Origin: Agrocybe praecox
Lineage: Eukaryota > Basidiomycota > Agaricomycetes > Agaricales > Agrocybaceae
NCBI GenBank assembly: GCA_964017145.1
Contig: OZ024844.1
Coordinates: 1,116,001-1,180,000 of the forward strand
Reading direction: 5' to 3'
Length of the DNA stretch: 64,000 nucleotides
Of this stretch, positions 59,377-64,000 are shown in pieces (the first letter of the stretch is position 1; the number at the start of each line of letters is the position of its first letter). Both the position numbers and the translations under genes were made by a program. The notes below the pieces were generated by a model that was given only the letters and a program-made list of their open reading frames with translations, was not told the DNA's origin and made no database searches.

Positions 59377-59602
59377 TCCCGCTGTAACGTTTCTGTAGTT
59401 GTATGTACGATTATATTAAATAAATCACGCTCGTTGAATTATGGTCCGACTGGAAGTGTGGGGCCTCTTGTATCCACCGACTGGGGGAAAAGCTAGGCTT
59501 ATTATACAAAATCTAACAATACAGGCAACAATCAGTACAACGAGTAGCAATTCATCGGTCAGACAAAATAACCAAATTGATATTCCTTCAAGTCCTCTCA
59601 TT

Positions 59603-61562
59603 TCAGCAATCGTCATCCAGAGCTATGCACTGCAGAAACTCAGTAAAAGTATAAAGTTTTGAATAATAATGGAAGCCGACATACCCTGTATTCAATATAT
59701 CCCCCCCGTCCTTCGTCGACTGTCCTATTCCGTGGTCCTGGCATGAGGAACTGAAGCGACAGAAGTCCATCTGCGTCTATCCTCATGGAAGTCTTTATGG
59801 ACGAAGACAAAGCTTTCAATGTCCGTGCTATATGACTGAAGCGATAACTGAGATTTTTGAATAACATGAACATTTTATGTTTATGAGATGAAGACGTTTT
59901 GACAAACGAGACGTACGTGAAAGACACGTTTGAGTTGCACTCAAATGTCTCGAGGACGTCTTTATCATTTGGGTAGTCCATCTGTTGGGAGGAAAACGAT
60001 AAGTTTGATTCCCAGAGTCCGACTGTGCATAAATTTGCATCACCTCCGTACTACCAAGATCACCAGTTGCGTGAATCCGCAATATCGGTTTTCCAGCAAG
60101 GGCTCGTTGAGCTTTCTTCTGTCGTTGGCGTTCGTTAAGGCTTTCATCGTCTTCATCTATTTGCGTATTGGTCGGATTACCAATGATTGTGAGCTTCTCG
60201 CACGAAGGATCTAATTCGGAGAGGGCTTCACGGAGCCATGAAGACTTGAAGTTGAACTGTGAGTTGGCATGGCCAAGAGAGCGAGAAAGATACATGACGT
60301 ACGTTTAGAATGATCTTCAATACACTGTCATCAGCGGTGATGTTTTAGCAATCGCCAAGAAAGATGGCATCCAACAAGGTGGACGCACATTTTCGAGGTA
60401 TCTAATTCGAGTTCCAGATGAGGTTCAGGATCGAAAGTAGTTATCTCGCAAGTCGTCGTAGGGCCAGCCGCATCTTCCGCGCTTTGGAAAATCAAGAGAA
60501 CTTGAGAAAAACCAATCAAAAAATATGGGTGTTGGGACATACATAATTAGAGTTAATGGATAACCGTCTCCCATGTACGAAAGCCTCATGCTTGTTGTCC
60601 CTTTCTTGTCTGAAGCGGCCCCAAAATACGCGTCCAGTCCTCTTTCGTTGTCTTCGTTCCCTTCGCCTACAGCGACGTCATTGTTGTTATCGGAATCTGC
60701 ACCATCTCTCCGCCAACCCCGTAGACGATCGCCATTTCCACCACCTCTACCTTTTCCTCTTCCGCGCCCAGCAGCACCTAATGCATTTGAACTTGCAGTA
60801 ATATTCCCAGTAGTAGGGCCAGCCGTCCCGAATATATTTAGACACTCAACCAGTGTGTTCAGCGGTATCTCAAAAGCAGGATTGTCTGGCTCGGCTCGGC
60901 CTTCCTCTTCCTCCTCCTCTTCCTGATAGTCGCGGTCTTTCTGGCGAGTATTCTCGTCTTCCGACTCTGACTCTGTCTCCGATGACAGCTCGCCCTGTAT
61001 TTGGTCTTGAGCGCGCCGTTCCGCTGGTTTTACCCTTCTCCGCTGCTTCGGTACAGGAGATTTAGGCGTTCGCAAGGAAGGAGTGGGCACTGGTGACGGA
61101 GGATTGAATGAATACTCGTCAAATATGTCGGAGAATATGAAAGCAGTTCCTGGAGAGCAATGTGAGGATGTTAAGTCACCCAATCCACGAAGGAAAACAC
61201 GTCTTGCCCACCCAGGAGAGTACGTGCTTCTTCGACTTTGATACTCAACCCGCTCTCATAGATTATAACTGTCGCTCGCTAGATGAAATTCTCAGAAATC
61301 TTAGGAGAGATAGAAAAGTAAAGGGCTCCACTCAATCAGTGATATACATACGTTGCCGATCTGAACTCCCCGAAGCAATGCAGCAAAGTGACGTATATCG
61401 TGCACAGATGCCCTTAGGACCTATTCTACCAAAGCCAGAAAGAGCAGAGGAAGGAAAGACACGTCAACAAACAGAGAACTTTTTGTTACTTCCACTGTCC
61501 AAGAACTCGATGTAGGTAGCGACTTTCAAACTCACAGGAGGGCGTGCTTGTTCTCGAGGCAT
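59603..61562 (-). CDS. RAD1: DNA damage checkpoint clamp subunit RAD1 (9-1-1 complex)
   Basis: RAD1 forms the PCNA-like 9-1-1 ring with RAD9 and HUS1 and signals DNA damage. The likely start is ATG 61562 (MPREQARPP), followed by an intron. Then come SVHDIRHFAALLRGVQIGN, the exon SGLSIKVEEARTLL, and FIFSDIFDEYSFNPPSPVP. A long acidic/basic insert (KQRRRVKPAERRAQ, then poly-Glu EEEEEEE) follows. Clamp-fold segments are FEIPLNTLVECLNIFGTAG, TTSMRLSYMGDGYPLTLIM, TTTCEITTFDPEPHLELEL, FKSSWLREALSELDPSCEK, MDYPNDKDVLETFECNSNV and TSMRIDADGLLSLQFLMPG. It ends near 59605-59603 (RFLQCIALDDDC). The charged insert of ~60-100 residues is lineage-specific. It appears intact. Confidence 0.85.
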
Positions 61563-61714
61563 CGTGGTGGTTAAATGAGAAATGCTCATGGGGCAGTGAT
61601 AAATCAAAACGCGACCCCGGGCCGGGACCCGAACGCACTTACTTGAAAGATGGGGTACTATATGGAATTCAAGTACGTCCAATCTGTGTACTACGAATAG
61701 TGTGTATCTATATA

Positions 61715-62980
61715 TTAGAATAGTCCATCTAAATATCCAGCCTTGGATTTCTTAGGCGGTGATGTAGTTGGAATGGAAGCTTGTGAAACGGGTTTTGGGG
61801 AAGGTGGTAGGTAGTCCGCGATGATGTCGTCAAAGTCCGCATTTTTGAGTGCTAGAAAATGTTGGTTTATATATCGAACCGACGAACAAGTTAATCCTCA
61901 CCAGCTGGGACAGGGTTGCGAGCTTTAAGGGAAGCCTGCAGCATCGACGACACGATAAGGCGTCGAATTGCAGGGCCGTCCAACGGAGGCTGGGTATGTA
62001 TGCCGTCAGAACGAAAATATAAAACAATATACATCAGAAACTCACGGGTGCCGCTGGAGCCTTTGGCGCAGTAGAAGCATTGGCTTTGATGGCTTCTTCA
62101 ATTGGTGAGGGTCCAAACTTGAATGTACCAAGAGGGTTCGAAGTTTTGCCCAAGAATGCCAAAACATCTCCTTTGGTCAGCATTCCTCTTACACCCGTGC
62201 CCTTGATTTTATCTGTCTCCGTGATATTGTGTTCCAGCAAGAGACGGTGAACAGATGGGAATAACGGCCGTGAATGTTCAGGTGCAGCATGTGAGTGAGT
62301 GGTAGGGGTTTGGGGAGGTTGCGATTCCGAGTTTATTCGGCTTTCAGTAGACGTAGTTGCCTCTGCTTCCTTCGATGCGGGCGCGGGAGCAGCCTCTTCT
62401 TTTGGAGCTTCGAGGTTGGAGATATCGTCGCCTTCTTCGGCAAGAAGTGCAATAACCTTGCCTACTGGAATTCCTTTAGTACCTTCGAGCGCCTATGTAT
62501 ATTAATGAGTAACAAATCGTGGAATACGAGGTAAAGTTGTACCAAGATTTTGCCCATAATACCATCGTCTTGAGCCTCGACGTCGATTGTTGCCTTGTCG
62601 GTTTCCTAAAAGAAGAGGATGTTAATTACAGACTCAAGTATATAAGGACGCGTCAAAAGCCTGAGATTGTGCGAGCAACAAATTTAAAGCGAAAAACTGA
62701 CGATTTCCAAGAGGACATCTCCTTGTACGAATGACTCTCCTTCCTTCTTCTTCCATGAAGCGATACCACCTTCGGTCATGGTAGGAGACATTGCTGGCAT
62801 CTGGAAATTGCTAATGGCCATACGCCTAGCTGAACCATGAAGCACTATGATAACACGAAGTTAGTCATATGGTGTTGGGGTCAAAAAAAAACAGCAGTAC
62901 TGACGACGTTTGGAATGCGAAGCCGAAGCTACAATTTTAGAGGCTCTACATACCCTCGAGACGCCGTTAATTGAGGCCAT
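61715..62980 (-). CDS. PDX1: Pyruvate dehydrogenase complex protein X (E3-binding protein)
   Basis: Anchors dihydrolipoamide dehydrogenase (E3) to the E2 core of mitochondrial pyruvate dehydrogenase. ATG 62980 (MASINGVSR) is followed by introns and the lipoyl domain: [40 protein letters not shown] with the lipoyl Lys intact, and [20 protein letters not shown]. After an Ala/Pro/Ser linker comes an E3-binding domain ([39 protein letters not shown]). The short C-terminus is [20 protein letters not shown] and ends GYLDGLF, TAA 61717-61715. There is no E2 catalytic (acyltransferase) domain, as expected for protein X and unlike E2. It lies next to RAD1 on the same strand, 153 bp away. Confidence 0.82.
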
Positions 62981-63350
62981 GGTGTGATATAGGAGGTATA
63001 GGACTTGAGTAGAATGGCCAGCAGTCGACGAAGAAGAGGTTGGGGACGGCCGCTTACCGGAAACGATTTAACTTGGCTACTGCATGGTCTAGAATGGCTT
63101 TGCACGTGACCTTGTGGCGCGGCCGACTTCTCCTTCTGGAAAGGAGAGTGCAGGACCAGAAATTATATTCATCCCTTGGCTTCGTACTTCTTCCTCAGCT
63201 TATCGAGCACGCCTGGCAGCTCTATTATGCCTGGGTATCGCTGTTAATACTCTTCTTTTTACACTTTTATCTCTTCCCACTCAACAGTATAGATACTCCA
63301 ACAAGCCGGACTGTTTATAACTTCGCGTTTCTTCCCCGCTCGCCTACGGA

Positions 63351-64000
63351 ATGCTTCAAGGTGTACGTACCCTCAGTCAGAGGTTTTTCCTTCAGTTTGG
63401 CCTGTGAGTACATCCTACAGGTGCCCTATTGCCTCTCACTTTAACCCTTTCTGCTAGTCACTGTGCAACTCACCAAATTCGCATCATTCTCGTCTCCTGT
63501 GTTGTCATCACTTCGTTATTCTATCCAGCTCTCGATCTCTACACATCCTCTAGGTATTCGTCGCAATCATTTTTAGATGCACTAATAGCACCACACACCA
63601 CTGGAACTCTGACGACCGAGAAGGACCTCGTCAATCTTTGGGCAAACCAGGATACGCTTCGCGTGCACGAGGATCCAGTTACTCGCGCCAAATGCAGAGA
63701 CAACGCGTTGCGAGTGGAACGCATTCTCATACAAAGTCCTCTCGTCGAAGACGATGGCGCATTAAACCAACAAATTCTTATTTCAACCCTCGACCTCGAA
63801 CGCAGTCTACAGGACCTAATTTCTGAAGGAGATGTGCCCTGCCTCAAACGACCGGATGGACAATGCATTGTTATCTCACCACTTGCATTTTGGAATTATG
63901 ACAAAGATGAATTGGCATCGGATCCCAACATCCTCGATACGCTCAGCTACACCAAGAACGTCTCTATTGCAGGGATACCTGTAACTCCTTACATGGTATT
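63351..64000 (+). CDS. SCP1: SCAP/SCP1-like SREBP cleavage-activating protein (N-terminal part, cut by window end)
   Basis: SCAP-type proteins sense sterols in the ER and escort SREBP for cleavage. ATG 63351 (MLQGVRTLSQRFFLQFG) is followed by a 54-bp intron (63404-63457). This joins in frame to HCATHQIRIILVSCVVITSL, a first transmembrane segment that ends FYPALDLY. The lumenal loop begins FLDALIAPHTTGTLTTEKDL, contains VERILIQSPLVEDDGALNQQ and SPLAFWNYDKDELASDPNIL, and runs off the window at VTPYMV. The start choice fits the short cytosolic N-terminus expected before TM1. The sterol-sensing domain and WD repeats would lie beyond the window. Assignment is by remembered motifs. Confidence 0.65.

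Noticed and set aside
1..64000. CRISPR arrays, bacterial defence systems, rRNA and tRNA genes
   Set aside because: The DNA is clearly fungal; I saw no regularly spaced repeats of CRISPR type and no tRNA box A/box B pair or rRNA segment that I could support by eye.

Overview
This window is nuclear DNA from a filamentous basidiomycete, most likely an Agaricomycete mushroom. Genes are dense and cut by many short GT-AG introns of about 45-75 bp. The protein families are eukaryotic and fungal: a HAT1-type acetyltransferase, RAD1 of the 9-1-1 clamp, a U1A/U2B''-type RRM protein, pyruvate dehydrogenase protein X, a SCAP-like protein, DUF6593, FunK1-like kinase fragments, F-box proteins and Helitron/PIF1 helicases. 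There is no sign of bacterial organisation (Shine-Dalgarno sites, operons, CRISPR).

The window falls into two parts. From about 53.5 kb to the right end it is a compact, conserved housekeeping block: HAT1 (+), a DUF6593 gene (-), a U1A/U2B'' RRM gene (+), a lipoyl-domain gene without its lipoyl lysine (+), RAD1 (-), pyruvate dehydrogenase protein X (-), and the start of a SCAP-like gene (+, cut by the window end). The two lipoyl genes look like paralogues on either side of RAD1.

From 1 to about 53.4 kb it is accessory, rearranged and rich in repeats. The left end has two head-to-tail SF1 helicase paralogues on the minus strand, the first cut by the window. From 4.6 to 14.4 kb there are six intron-rich genes, of which only a degenerate protein kinase and an F-box protein are recognisable. 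From 15 to 17 kb there is a decayed auxilin/SWA2 pseudogene. A two-copy gene family sits at 17.4-18.5 and 37.4-38.4 kb with related flanking DNA. A Helitron-type Rep/helicase ORF of about 1250 codons lies at 24.6-28.4 kb beside a mutated remnant of a similar gene in the opposite orientation. A 3.3-kb element with about 460-bp near-identical terminal inverted repeats (29.7-33.0 kb) splits an F-box gene in two. Further right are a PIF1 helicase relic, a JmjC-like gene, a Gfo/Idh/MocA dehydrogenase pseudogene next to GC-rich tandem repeats, a duplicated 5' gene end fused to a FunK1 3' end, and a FunK1 gene that has lost its catalytic core.

Exon boundaries were read by eye from splice signals and reading frame. 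Outer gene limits are firm only where a start or stop is named. Family assignments come from recalled conserved motifs, not from any search.
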